Shown one piece after another: positions 1 to 5,708 of a stretch of 6,538 bases of DNA. The translations under genes were made by a program, and so were the position numbers. Below the pieces are notes generated by a model. That model saw nothing but the letters and a program-made list of their open reading frames with translations. It was not told the origin of the DNA and searched no databases. This stretch comes from Planctomycetaceae bacterium. Lineage in GTDB: Bacteria; Planctomycetota; Planctomycetia; Pirellulales; UBA1268. Numbering within the stretch: position 1 is the stretch's first letter; every line of letters begins with the position of its first letter. Where the stretch lies: the NCBI GenBank assembly GCA_947464585.1, contig CANHYS010000124.1, forward strand, positions 1 through 6,538, in the 5' to 3' direction.

Positions 1-105
1 GGCATGCACATGCCGGGGGCCACGGCCCATGTATTCCTGCTGGAATCGTGACACGGCGTCACAGACCGCCGCCTCGATCTCACCCTGTGATTTCAGAGCA
101 TCCAT
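1..105 (-). CDS. MpsC/DUF2294-family protein, N-terminal part only (runs off the left edge)
   Basis: Reading leftward from the ATG at 105-103 gives 35 uninterrupted codons to the window edge; the rest of the gene lies outside. The start is supported by a GGAGG Shine-Dalgarno (complement of 115-119) nine bases upstream. The peptide has KSQGEIEAAVCD, SRFQQE and GRGPR, the N-terminal signature of the DUF2294 family (renamed MpsC in Pfam as I recall, COG5609), small proteins of about 110-150 residues whose function is poorly known; one member was linked to a membrane-potential-generating system in Staphylococcus. Over 31 aligned residues 25 are identical to the product of 1575-2027, so the two are close paralogues in opposite orientation. 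It is divergently transcribed from the csrA cluster. The C-terminal half and any function cannot be judged here. Confidence 0.85.
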   Translation of the reverse strand, partial: MDALKSQGEIEAAVCDAVSRFQQEYMGRGPRHVHA

Positions 106-321
106 GACCACCTGCCTCCGCACCAGAAGAACCCCACGACGGGGGGGTACGCTCCTGCAGGGTGTGGTTTCGGCTGAATGGACAGACGCCGATGAGCCTG
201 GACTGGCGACATCCGGCTGGGAAGACTGGGCTGCCCAGGCATGCAAGGAAAAAATGTTTTGTCTAACTTCAGACGCACAGACCACACAAACACCGCATCC
301 TACGCAGCCTTTGCATCCTTC
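106..321. other. Divergent intergenic region, no gene seen
   Basis: This stretch separates the leftward DUF2294 gene from the rightward promoter. Apart from the GGAGG ribosome-binding site of the leftward gene (115-119 on the other strand) I see no conserved reading frame. A promoter for the leftward gene must lie here or further right, but I could not pick convincing -35/-10 boxes. There is a run of seven G at 141-147 and an A/T-rich patch at 249-264. Confidence 0.5.
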
Positions 322-349
322 TTGCGTTCACTAGACTGCGCTCTATAAT
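322..349 (+). promoter_or_regulatory. Sigma-70-type promoter for the structured RNA/csrA cluster
   Basis: A perfect TATAAT -10 box at 344-349 is preceded at 16 bp by TTGCGT (322-327), which keeps the TTG of the -35 consensus. The predicted transcription start is near 356. It is the clearest housekeeping promoter in the left half and points into an untranslated segment that ends at an intrinsic terminator. Confidence 0.6.
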
Positions 350-352
350 GGG

Positions 353-528
353 GCTGCTGAAGGGCCGTAAGCGATCCCAAATCGCGTCGGAAATTCGGCG
401 ACACAACAACATTGATCGGAAGACGAGTCGAGGGGCATCCCGGCCTTGGTCCGGGCGGTCCGTTGCAGCGTAAGCCGGCGAGAAAGAGAGCCTTTGGGCG
501 CTCCTTCTTGCCGGCTTTTTTTGTTTTT
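353..528 (+). ncRNA. Candidate structured small RNA or attenuating leader upstream of the DUF2294-csrA genes
   Basis: Between a TATAAT promoter and an intrinsic terminator lies a segment of about 170 nt with several possible helices. GGGCCG (362-367) pairs with CGGTCC (456-461, one G-U), and outside it GCTGC (353-357) can pair with GCAGC (465-469). Inside are hairpins GCGAT/ATCGC (371-385), CGTCG/CGGCG (385-400, one base shared with the first) and CCCGG/CCGGG (439-455). No convincing reading frame covers it. It could be an independent sRNA, or a 5' leader whose terminator controls the genes downstream, because no other promoter is evident between the terminator and the first gene at 599. The outermost helix begins slightly before the predicted start at about 356, so it may not form. 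Only two GGA triplets (389-391, 418-420) occur, which argues against a classical CsrB-type sponge. I do not recognise an Rfam family. Confidence 0.5.
472..528 (+). terminator. Strong Rho-independent terminator
   Basis: Bases 472-492 pair with 497-517 as a 21-bp stem with one G-U and two mismatches, closed by the tetraloop TTTG (493-496). The outer eight base pairs are AAGCCGGC/GCCGGCTT. The descending arm runs straight into a T-rich tract (516-528, twelve T and one G). It ends 70 bp before the first gene of the csrA cluster, so it acts either as the end of a small RNA or as an attenuator. Confidence 0.85.
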
Positions 529-598
529 CCACAGCCCGCCATGGGCAGAAACAAACACGCCGACACGAGTTCAGCAGCACACACCAAGAGGCGACGCG

Positions 599-1051
599 AT
601 GACAAAGCATTTCGACGAGAGGGTAGCGCGACAGGTGGCCCAAGCGACCGGCTCTTTCGAACACCTGCTCCTGGGACGCACGCCCCGGAGCGTGACCGTT
701 GTGGCCGACGGCCGCTGGATGGTGGTCAATCTCCACGAGGCCTTCTCGCCCGTGGAGCGGCGACTGGCGGTCGACGAGGAAGGCGCAAGCCGGGTGAAGG
801 ACTTCCACCGCTACCTGTTCGACAACTCGCTCGACTCCCTGCGGACCCATGTCCGCAGGAGCACGGGCGTCGAACTCCGTGGCGCGATCGCGCACATCGA
901 CACGACGACCGGCAGCGTGCTCAAGACATTCACGACCAACCCCGCCGTCGAGCTTTTTCTGCTTGGGCAGGGGCTGCCGGCCCTCGGCGTGCCGGTCAAC
1001 GACCATGTGCATTCAAACGGAGCGAGCGGCAATGGAGCCGTCCGCAACTGA
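599..1051 (+). CDS. Divergent MpsC/DUF2294-family protein, 150 aa
   Basis: A small soluble-looking protein without signal peptide or membrane segments. The ATG at 599 is chosen because AAGAGG (586-591) sits seven bases upstream and because the family-like sequence begins directly after it; the open frame reaches back to 446 but crosses the terminator. Family traits are GRTPRSV (26-32, like GRGPR), the strand MVVNLHEAFSPVERRLA (41-57, like the LxGxLTPAERxL core), a middle helix (65-86), TGVEL (89-93) and the AHIDTTTGS segment (98-106, like HHDISTxTG). It is much further from the consensus than the other two copies. The tail after about residue 115 is outside the family core and ends in a Gly/Asn/Ser stretch. 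It is the first gene of the cluster, 40 bp before csrA and probably cotranscribed with it. The biochemical role is unknown. Confidence 0.75.
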   Translation: MTKHFDERVARQVAQATGSFEHLLLGRTPRSVTVVADGRWMVVNLHEAFSPVERRLAVDEEGASRVKDFHRYLFDNSLDSLRTHVRRSTGVELRGAIAHIDTTTGSVLKTFTTNPAVELFLLGQGLPALGVPVNDHVHSNGASGNGAVRN

Positions 1052-1091
1052 ACCTGCCTGGAAGGACCCACAACCATGAAGAAGGTGAACC

Positions 1092-1397
1092 ATGTTGGTG
1101 CTGACAAGAAAGAATCGAGAGAGCGTGATCATTGGCCGGCCTGAGGATCTCGAGGTGGTCCTCGAGATCACGATTCTGGAGATCGAAGGGGGACGCGTGC
1201 GACTCGGATTCGAGGCCGACTCCCGAATGCCGATCCATCGCCGCGAAGTCTGGGACCGGATCTGCAACGGCGAAGCCCATGGGAATGGGAATGGGAATGG
1301 GAACGGGAACGGGAATGGGAATGGCAACGGACTGGCTGCCGCGAAGCAGCGCGCAGCCACCGTCGACGGCGAGATCGAGACCGGCCGGCGGCGATGA
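1092..1397 (+). CDS. csrA: Carbon storage regulator CsrA with a Gly-Asn repeat tail
   Basis: CsrA is a dimeric RNA-binding protein that binds GGA motifs in mRNA leaders and alters translation or stability. Residues 1-57 show the family pattern: MLVLTRK at the N terminus (strand 1, with L4 and R6 used for RNA contact), the IIG turn, GGRVRLGF (33-40) and IHRREVWDRI (48-57), where R50 matches the RNA-binding Arg44 of E. coli. Compared with the E. coli protein there is an insertion of about six residues (RPEDLE, 16-21) after IIG. At 101 aa it exceeds the usual 60-75 aa because of a tail: eight Gly-Asn pairs (64-79) encoded by a hexanucleotide repeat, then a charged end. The start has GAAGGTG (1081-1087) upstream. 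It lies between two DUF2294-family genes. The fold call is firm; targets and the role of the tail are unknown. Confidence 0.93.
   Translation: MLVLTRKNRESVIIGRPEDLEVVLEITILEIEGGRVRLGFEADSRMPIHRREVWDRICNGEAHGNGNGNGNGNGNGNGNGLAAAKQRAATVDGEIETGRRR
1281..1328 (+). repeat. Hexanucleotide tandem repeat inside csrA
   Basis: Eight consecutive hexamers: GGGAAT three times, GGGAAC twice, GGGAAT twice, then GGCAAC. Each encodes Gly-Asn in the csrA frame, so copy-number change by strand slippage would alter tail length without shifting the frame. Confidence 0.95.
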
Positions 1398-1574
1398 GTG
1401 TCGGTTGGGCGTGCCACCATTCGTTGTGCAATCCGTGGGCAGGTCGCACGGCTGCGACTTGATTCACTCTGTCAGGGGATTCCATCGCATGGCATCCCGC
1501 GGCTCCGCGTTCGGCTCCGCGTTCAGGGCGACGGACTGCGCAGGTTTCCACTCTGGTCCAAGGGTCAGCTTCTT
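1398..1574 (+). other. Untranslated gap between csrA and the next DUF2294 gene, with a 12-bp tandem duplication
   Basis: This 177-bp gap is open in the frame of the following gene, but its Arg-rich translation does not resemble the family, so I treat it as non-coding. It holds a perfect direct repeat GGCTCCGCGTTC at 1501-1512 and 1513-1524. No clear promoter or terminator was found. Confidence 0.5.
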
Positions 1575-2027
1575 ATGAGTTCTCTCTCGAAATCCCAGGG
1601 CGAAATCGAGGCGGCCGTGTGCGACGGCATATCACGATTTCAACAGGAATTCCTTGGCCGAGGGCCGCGAGACATCCACGCGCACCTGATCGGATCGCTC
1701 TTGGTTGTCAGGCTTCAGGGGGTGCTGACCCCGGCCGAACGGCAACTCATCGCACCGCGGCACGAACCAGCCGATGGCGACGGCGATGGCGACAGCCGCA
1801 CCGACACGACCAACGGGTACGACAGCGGCAACGGACGGGCCCTGCTCAAGCAGGTGCGGACCCACATGGTGGCCACGGGACGGAACCGGCTGGAATCGAT
1901 CGTAGAGAACGCCGTCGGCGTGAAACTCGTCAGCGTGCACCACGACATCTCCACGGTTACCGGCGAGGAAGTCCTGGTGTTTTCCCTCGCCGAGCCCCCC
2001 GCCTGCCGTCCGAAGAAAAAAGTCTGA
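1575..2027 (+). CDS. MpsC/DUF2294-family protein with a Gly/Asp repeat insertion, 150 aa
   Basis: A clear DUF2294/MpsC-family protein: KSQGEIEAAVCD (6-17), RFQQEFLGRGPRDIHAHLIG (21-40), VVRLQGVLTPAERQL (44-58), a C-terminal helix with LESIVENAVGVKLVS (106-120), then HHDISTVTGEEVLVFSL (122-138). The ATG at 1575 is chosen because family homology begins there and it aligns with the start of the leftward paralogue; AAGGG (1560-1564) is a weak ribosome-binding site. Between the two conserved halves, about residues 67-88, is an insertion rich in Asp and Gly (DGDGDGD, then TTNGYDSGNG), with GAT/GAC-GGC hexamer repeats resembling the expansion in csrA. The protein ends in a basic KKKV tail. It is probably cotranscribed with csrA. 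It has no signal peptide, and molecular function is not known for this branch of the family. Confidence 0.88.
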   Translation: MSSLSKSQGEIEAAVCDGISRFQQEFLGRGPRDIHAHLIGSLLVVRLQGVLTPAERQLIAPRHEPADGDGDGDSRTDTTNGYDSGNGRALLKQVRTHMVATGRNRLESIVENAVGVKLVSVHHDISTVTGEEVLVFSLAEPPACRPKKKV

Positions 2028-2129
2028 GGAGGCTGATTCGCACACGCTCCGCATCCTGCGACGCTGTCGTGAACGAGGACCGGCTGTGGTAGGCTCCAGC
2101 CTTTCCCCGCACGCCGTGGCACACTCACC

Positions 2130-3329
2130 GTGGATCTCGCCGTCCCGAAAAACCCGGCATCTCGCGGCACCACGGTGCTGCTCATCGACGACCAGCCGAT
2201 CATCGGCGAGGCGGTCCGCCGCATGCTCGTCGGCGAAGACAACATCTCCTTCCATTTCTGCCGCGACGCCACCAGCGCCGTCGAGGCCGCGACCCGGTTC
2301 GAACCAACGGTCATCCTGCAGGACCTCGTGATGCCCGACGTCGACGGGCTCGATCTCGTCAGGAGATTCCGGGCTGACGACCGGTTTCGCGACGTGCCGA
2401 TCATCGTGCTCTCCACCAAGGAAGAGGCAGCGGTGAAGGCCGAGGCCTTCGCCCTCGGGGCCAACGACTACATCGTGAAGCTCCCCGACCGGCTCGAAAT
2501 GCTGGCCCGACTCCGCTACCACTCCCGCGGCTACATCGCCCTGCTCGAAAGGAACGAGGCTTTCCTCGCACTGCAGGCCAGCCGCCAAGTGCTCGCCAAC
2601 GACCTCGCCACGGCGGCGCAGTATGTGCGGTCACTCCTGCCCCAGCCTCAGCGGATCGGGCCGATCAACGCTGATTGGCGGTTCATCCCGTCGGCCGAAC
2701 TGGGAGGCGATGCCTTCGGGTATCACAGCATCGACGACGATCACATTGCCGTCTATCTGCTCGATGTCTGCGGCCATGGCGTGGGCGCGGCGCTCCTGAG
2801 CGTGTCGGCGCTCAACGCGATCCGCAGCGAGGCCCTGCCGCAAACCGACTTCCACGACCCTGGCGCCGTGCTGGCCGCGCTCAACAAGGCGTTTCCGATG
2901 GAGCGGCAGAACGACATGTTTTTTACGATTTGGTACGGCGTGTACCAGACCTCCTCCCGAATCCTCCGCTGGGCGGGAGGCGGCCATCCCGCGGCGTTGT
3001 TGCTGGGGCCCGACGGGAGCAGCGGCAGGCCAACAGCCCTCGAATCGGACGGGCCGCTTATTGGCGCGGTGGAAGGCCTGGAATTCAGCTCTGGCGAGGT
3101 GAGCGTTCCCGCCGGGAGCAGGCTGTTTGTCTACAGTGACGGTGCCTTTGAGGTGAGCTACCCCGACGGGTCGATGTGGGCGTTCGACGACTTCGTCTCG
3201 ACACTCACCACCCCCCCCCCTGAGGGACCGGATCATCGCCTCGACGCCCTCGTGGCGCGAATTCGGGCGATTTCGGCACGCGACGACCTCAACGACGATT
3301 TCTCGATGGTGGAACTCGTATTTGCCTGA
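2130..3329 (+). CDS. Response regulator fused to a PP2C/SpoIIE-type serine phosphatase (RsbU-like), 399 aa
   Basis: Residues 15-135 form a CheY-like receiver domain: acidic pocket D20-D21, phospho-acceptor D65 in LQDLVMPDVDG, S95 in IIVLST and K117 in YIVKLP. A helical linker (about 135-170, ending SLLPQP) precedes a PP2C/SpoIIE phosphatase domain (about 180-399) with the metal-site motifs GGD (192-194), LLDVCGHGVGAAL (210-222), YSDGAFE (335-341) and DDFSM (389-393). Such proteins dephosphorylate anti-sigma-factor antagonists or similar STAS/HPt partners when their receiver is phosphorylated by a histidine kinase; neither partner is encoded here. GTG at 2130 is the only plausible start: an in-frame stop lies at 2070-2072 and no Shine-Dalgarno is visible. 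A run of ten C (3211-3220) lies in the phosphatase coding sequence. It follows the DUF2294 gene after 102 bp and may be in the same transcript or have its own promoter. Confidence 0.93.
   Translation: MDLAVPKNPASRGTTVLLIDDQPIIGEAVRRMLVGEDNISFHFCRDATSAVEAATRFEPTVILQDLVMPDVDGLDLVRRFRADDRFRDVPIIVLSTKEEAAVKAEAFALGANDYIVKLPDRLEMLARLRYHSRGYIALLERNEAFLALQASRQVLANDLATAAQYVRSLLPQPQRIGPINADWRFIPSAELGGDAFGYHSIDDDHIAVYLLDVCGHGVGAALLSVSALNAIRSEALPQTDFHDPGAVLAALNKAFPMERQNDMFFTIWYGVYQTSSRILRWAGGGHPAALLLGPDGSSGRPTALESDGPLIGAVEGLEFSSGEVSVPAGSRLFVYSDGAFEVSYPDGSMWAFDDFVSTLTTPPPEGPDHRLDALVARIRAISARDDLNDDFSMVELVFA
3211..3220 (+). repeat. Homopolymer of ten C within the phosphatase gene
   Basis: Ten consecutive C encode the end of Thr361 and Pro362-364 of the receiver-phosphatase protein, upstream of its last metal-binding motif at 389-390. 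The frame is intact in this sequence. Tracts of this length are prone to slippage and to sequencing error. Confidence 0.9.
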
Positions 3330-3384
3330 TTTCCGGGCGTTCATGCGGCCGGCAACGCAGCCATGGCCCGCGAATGTGGCCGTC

Positions 3385-3412
3385 TTGCACGGGCTTTTCG
3401 AATCCGTACACT
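3385..3412 (+). promoter_or_regulatory. Likely promoter of the tRNA-tuf operon
   Basis: TTGCAC (3385-3390) and TACACT (3407-3412), separated by 16 bp, are a reasonable sigma-70 pair, with 3/6 and 4/6 consensus bases. They lie about 30 bp before the first tRNA and after the end of the phosphatase gene. The predicted start is near 3419, followed by a G/C-rich stretch. Confidence 0.45.
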
Positions 3413-3424
3413 ACGTGATTCCCC

Positions 3425-3443
3425 GCGGTTTGGACCAAACCGC
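3425..3443 (+). repeat. Perfect inverted repeat abutting the first tRNA
   Basis: GCGGTTTGG and CCAAACCGC form a 9-bp perfect palindrome around a single A (3434). Its right arm includes the first two bases of tRNA-Thr. It could form a leader hairpin next to the RNase P cleavage site or be a protein-binding site. No T-tract follows, so termination is unlikely. Confidence 0.8.
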
Positions 3444-3514
3444 TAGCGTAGCTCAATTGGCAGAGCAGCTGATTTGTAATCAGCAGGTTGCGGGTTCAAC
3501 TCCCGCCGCTAGCT
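3442..3514 (+). tRNA. tRNA-Thr, anticodon TGT
   Basis: A complete cloverleaf: acceptor GCTAGCG/CGCTAGC, D-stem GCTC/GAGC, anticodon stem GCTGA/TCAGC with loop TTTGTAA (anticodon TGT at 3475-3477, reading ACA and related Thr codons), T-stem GCGGG/CCCGC with loop TTCAACT, discriminator T. CCA is not encoded. It is the first gene of the Thr-Tyr-Gly-Thr-tuf cluster, in the place of E. coli thrU. Confidence 0.96.
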
Positions 3515-3660
3515 CAGCATGCCCTGCCAGCCGCCAGTGCCGGCCTGATTTCAGCACGCACGAGAGAACCGCGATTCCGGAAGTCACGTAATTCCGAAAA
3601 CCACCAGCACAAACACTTTCACAGCCAGAGGTCACGTCCACCACACGAAGAGAGCCAGCG

Positions 3661-3708
3661 GGCACCCACTAGCGGCACCCACCAGGGGCATCCAACCGGC
3701 ACACAACC
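3661..3708 (+). repeat. Degenerate tandem repeat in the Thr-Tyr tRNA spacer
   Basis: Four imperfect units beginning GGCACCCA, GGCACCCA, GGCATCCA and GGCACACA, of 13, 13, 11 and 11 bases, lie head to tail in the 237-bp spacer between the first two tRNAs. No reading frame or RNA fold explains them. The rest of the spacer (3515-3660 and 3709-3751) shows nothing I recognise. Confidence 0.6.
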
Positions 3709-3751
3709 AAAGCATCCGTTGCTGCCACTACCCCACGGGGGGAGAGCACGC

Positions 3752-3834
3752 GGGGAGTTTCCCGAGCGGTCAAAGGGGTCAGACTGTAAATCTGATGGAT
3801 TATTCCTTCGCAGGTTCGAATCCTGCACTCCCCA
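3752..3834 (+). tRNA. tRNA-Tyr, anticodon GTA
   Basis: A class II tRNA of 83 nt: acceptor GGGGAGT/ACTCCCC, D-arm beginning CCCGAGCGG, anticodon stem TCAGA/TCTGA with loop CTGTAAA (anticodon GTA at 3786-3788), a long variable arm with a GGA/TCC stem, T-stem GCAGG/CCTGC with loop TTCGAAT, discriminator A. CCA is not encoded. It corresponds to E. coli tyrU in the tuf-linked cluster. Confidence 0.96.
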
Positions 3835-3838
3835 CTGC

Positions 3839-3905
3839 CCAGTATGCCAAGCCCCAAGATGCCCACCCAGCACGCCAAACCAGCATGCCAAGCCAGTGTG
3901 CCCCG
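3839..3905 (+). repeat. Degenerate tandem repeat in the Tyr-Gly tRNA spacer
   Basis: Five imperfect units of mostly 13 bases on the pattern CCAGCATGCCAAG fill most of the spacer between tRNA-Tyr and tRNA-Gly: 3839-3851, 3852-3866 (the most divergent), 3867-3879, 3880-3892 and 3893-3905. No coding potential is evident. Confidence 0.6.
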
Positions 3906-3938
3906 GCTCAGATCTGCTCGATCCGGCGGTCGTTCGAC

Positions 3939-4009
3939 GCGGGTGTAGCTCAATGGTAGAGCAATAGCCTTCCAAGCTAAAGACGAGGGTTCGATTCCCT
4001 CTACCCGCT
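3939..4009 (+). tRNA. tRNA-Gly, anticodon TCC
   Basis: A cloverleaf of 71 nt: acceptor GCGGGTG/TACCCGC with a terminal G-U pair, D-stem GCTC/GAGC, anticodon loop CTTCCAA (anticodon TCC at 3971-3973, reading GGA/GGG), T-stem GAGGG/CCCTC with loop TTCGATT, discriminator T. The outermost anticodon-stem pair is an A-A mismatch (3964 and 3980). CCA is not encoded. It occupies the glyT position. Confidence 0.95.
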
Positions 4010-4132
4010 TCCCATCCGCTGACGCGGCCGTGCCGCAACCTTGCAACTGCCCTGAATTCCCTCGCGAACAGCCCAAAACCCTCAAGTCGACCTTTCCCGC
4101 ATGCCGATGGCCCGCCACATCCGTCCACTCCT

Positions 4133-4506
<374 letters not shown>

Positions 4507-5706
4507 ATGGCAAAGGACTCGTTCACGCGGAGCAAGCCGCACGTCAACGTCGGCACGATTGGACACATCGACCACGGCAAGACCACGCTGACAGGCGCGC
4601 TCGTTGCCGTGCAGGCAGCGAAGAATCTGGCCGTGGCAAAGAGCTACGCAGACATCGCCAAGGGTGGCACGGTTCGTGACGAAACGAAGACGGTGACCAT
4701 CGCCGTCAGTCACGTGGAGTACGAGACTGCCAAGCGGCACTACGCCCACATCGACTGCCCGGGTCACGCCGACTTCATCAAGAACATGATCACCGGTGCC
4801 GCCCAGATGGACGGTGCCATCCTCGTGGTGAGCGCAGCGGACGGCCCGATGCCCCAGACCCGCGAGCACATCCTGTTGGCCAAGCAGGTCGGTGTGCCGG
4901 CGCTGGTTGTGTTCCTCAACAAGGTCGACCTCGTGGACGACCCCGAACTGCTCGACCTGGTCGAGATGGAGATTCGGGAACTGCTGACGAAGTACGGCTT
5001 CCCGGGAGACGACGTGCCGATCATTCGTGGTGCCGGCAAGCCCGCCTACGACAGCCCGGCGGACCCTGCCGCGAACAAGTGCATCGCCGATCTGCTCGAT
5101 GCCGTCGACAGCTACATCCCCGAGCCGGTTCGTGAACTCGACAAGCCGTTCCTGATGGCCATCGAGGACGTGTTCTCGATCGAAGGCCGTGGCACGGTCG
5201 CTACGGGTCGTATCGAGCGGGGCATGGTGAAGGTGGGCGACGAAGTCGAGATCATCGGCCTGAAGGAAAAGGCCGAGAAGACCACCTGCACGGGCGTTGA
5301 AATGTTCAAGAAGGTGCTCGACAGCGGACAGGCTGGCGACAACGTCGGCTGCCTCCTCCGCGGCGTGGCCCGTGAGGGCATCGAGCGTGGCCAGGTGCTC
5401 GCCAAGCCGGGCTCCATCAAGCCCCACAAGAAGTTCGAGTGCGAAGTCTACGTGCTGTCGAAGGAAGAAGGCGGTCGGCACACGCCGTTCTTCGCCGGCT
5501 ACCGCCCGCAGTTCTACTTCCGCACGACCGACGTGACCGGCTCGACGAAGCTGCTCGGCGGCGTCGAGATGTGCTCGCCCGGCGACAACGTCAAGATGGA
5601 GGTCGAGCTGATGGTGCCGATCGCCATGGACGACGGTGTTCGCTTCGCCATCCGCGAAGGTGGCAAGACGGTCGGCTCGGGCGTCGTAACGAAGATCCTT
5701 GACTAA
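4507..5706 (+). CDS. tuf: Translation elongation factor Tu
   Basis: EF-Tu is the GTPase that brings aminoacyl-tRNA to the ribosomal A site. This is a full-length 399-aa protein (E. coli 394). The G domain has the P-loop GHIDHGKT (19-26), DCPGH (83-87, with the catalytic His at 87) and NKVD (138-141); domains 2 and 3 follow, with [13 protein letters not shown] (227-239), RHTPFF (324-329), [14 protein letters not shown] (332-345) and [16 protein letters not shown] (371-386). The ATG has AGGGAG six bases upstream. Two G motifs are atypical: switch I carries KTVTI (61-65) instead of RGITI, keeping the Mg-binding Thr64, and the G5 motif is RGAGKP (174-179) where most have RGSAL. The switch I variant is, as I recall, typical of planctomycetes. 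The gene follows four tRNAs as in E. coli tufB and is probably the main or only EF-Tu. Confidence 0.98.
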   Translation: MAKDSFTRSKPHVNVGTIGHIDHGKTTLTGALVAVQAAKNLAVAKSYADIAKGGTVRDETKTVTIAVSHVEYETAKRHYAHIDCPGHADFIKNMITGAAQMDGAILVVSAADGPMPQTREHILLAKQVGVPALVVFLNKVDLVDDPELLDLVEMEIRELLTKYGFPGDDVPIIRGAGKPAYDSPADPAANKCIADLLDAVDSYIPEPVRELDKPFLMAIEDVFSIEGRGTVATGRIERGMVKVGDEVEIIGLKEKAEKTTCTGVEMFKKVLDSGQAGDNVGCLLRGVAREGIERGQVLAKPGSIKPHKKFECEVYVLSKEEGGRHTPFFAGYRPQFYFRTTDVTGSTKLLGGVEMCSPGDNVKMEVELMVPIAMDDGVRFAIREGGKTVGSGVVTKILD

Positions 5707-5708
5707 TT

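Noticed and set aside
353..528. CsrB/CsrC-like sponge RNA for CsrA
   Set aside because: Only two GGA motifs occur and neither is clearly displayed in a hairpin loop in the expected ANGGA form; known sponges carry many more.
300..605. Minus-strand frame that looks like a lipoprotein (FLPMAGCGK after a hydrophobic start)
   Set aside because: It runs backwards through the intrinsic terminator and the TATAAT promoter, overlaps the start of the DUF2294 gene, and has low-complexity downstream sequence; the lipobox-like string is probably chance.
269..1012. Minus-strand open frame of 247 aa over the first DUF2294 gene
   Set aside because: It is antisense to a gene with family homology and a good ribosome-binding site, and crosses the promoter and terminator.
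1398..1574. N-terminal extension of the DUF2294 protein from a GTG at 1398
   Set aside because: The added 59 residues are Arg-rich and unlike the family; the leftward paralogue starts at the position matching ATG 1575.
1774..1815. EF-hand-like calcium loop in the DGDGDGD insertion
   Set aside because: The acidic spacing partly fits DxDxDG, but the downstream Glu and flanking helices are missing and the stretch is a simple repeat.
2067..2095. Promoter for the response-regulator-phosphatase gene (TCGTGA ... TAGGCT)
   Set aside because: Spacing is 17 bp but both boxes match the consensus poorly; not strong enough to list.
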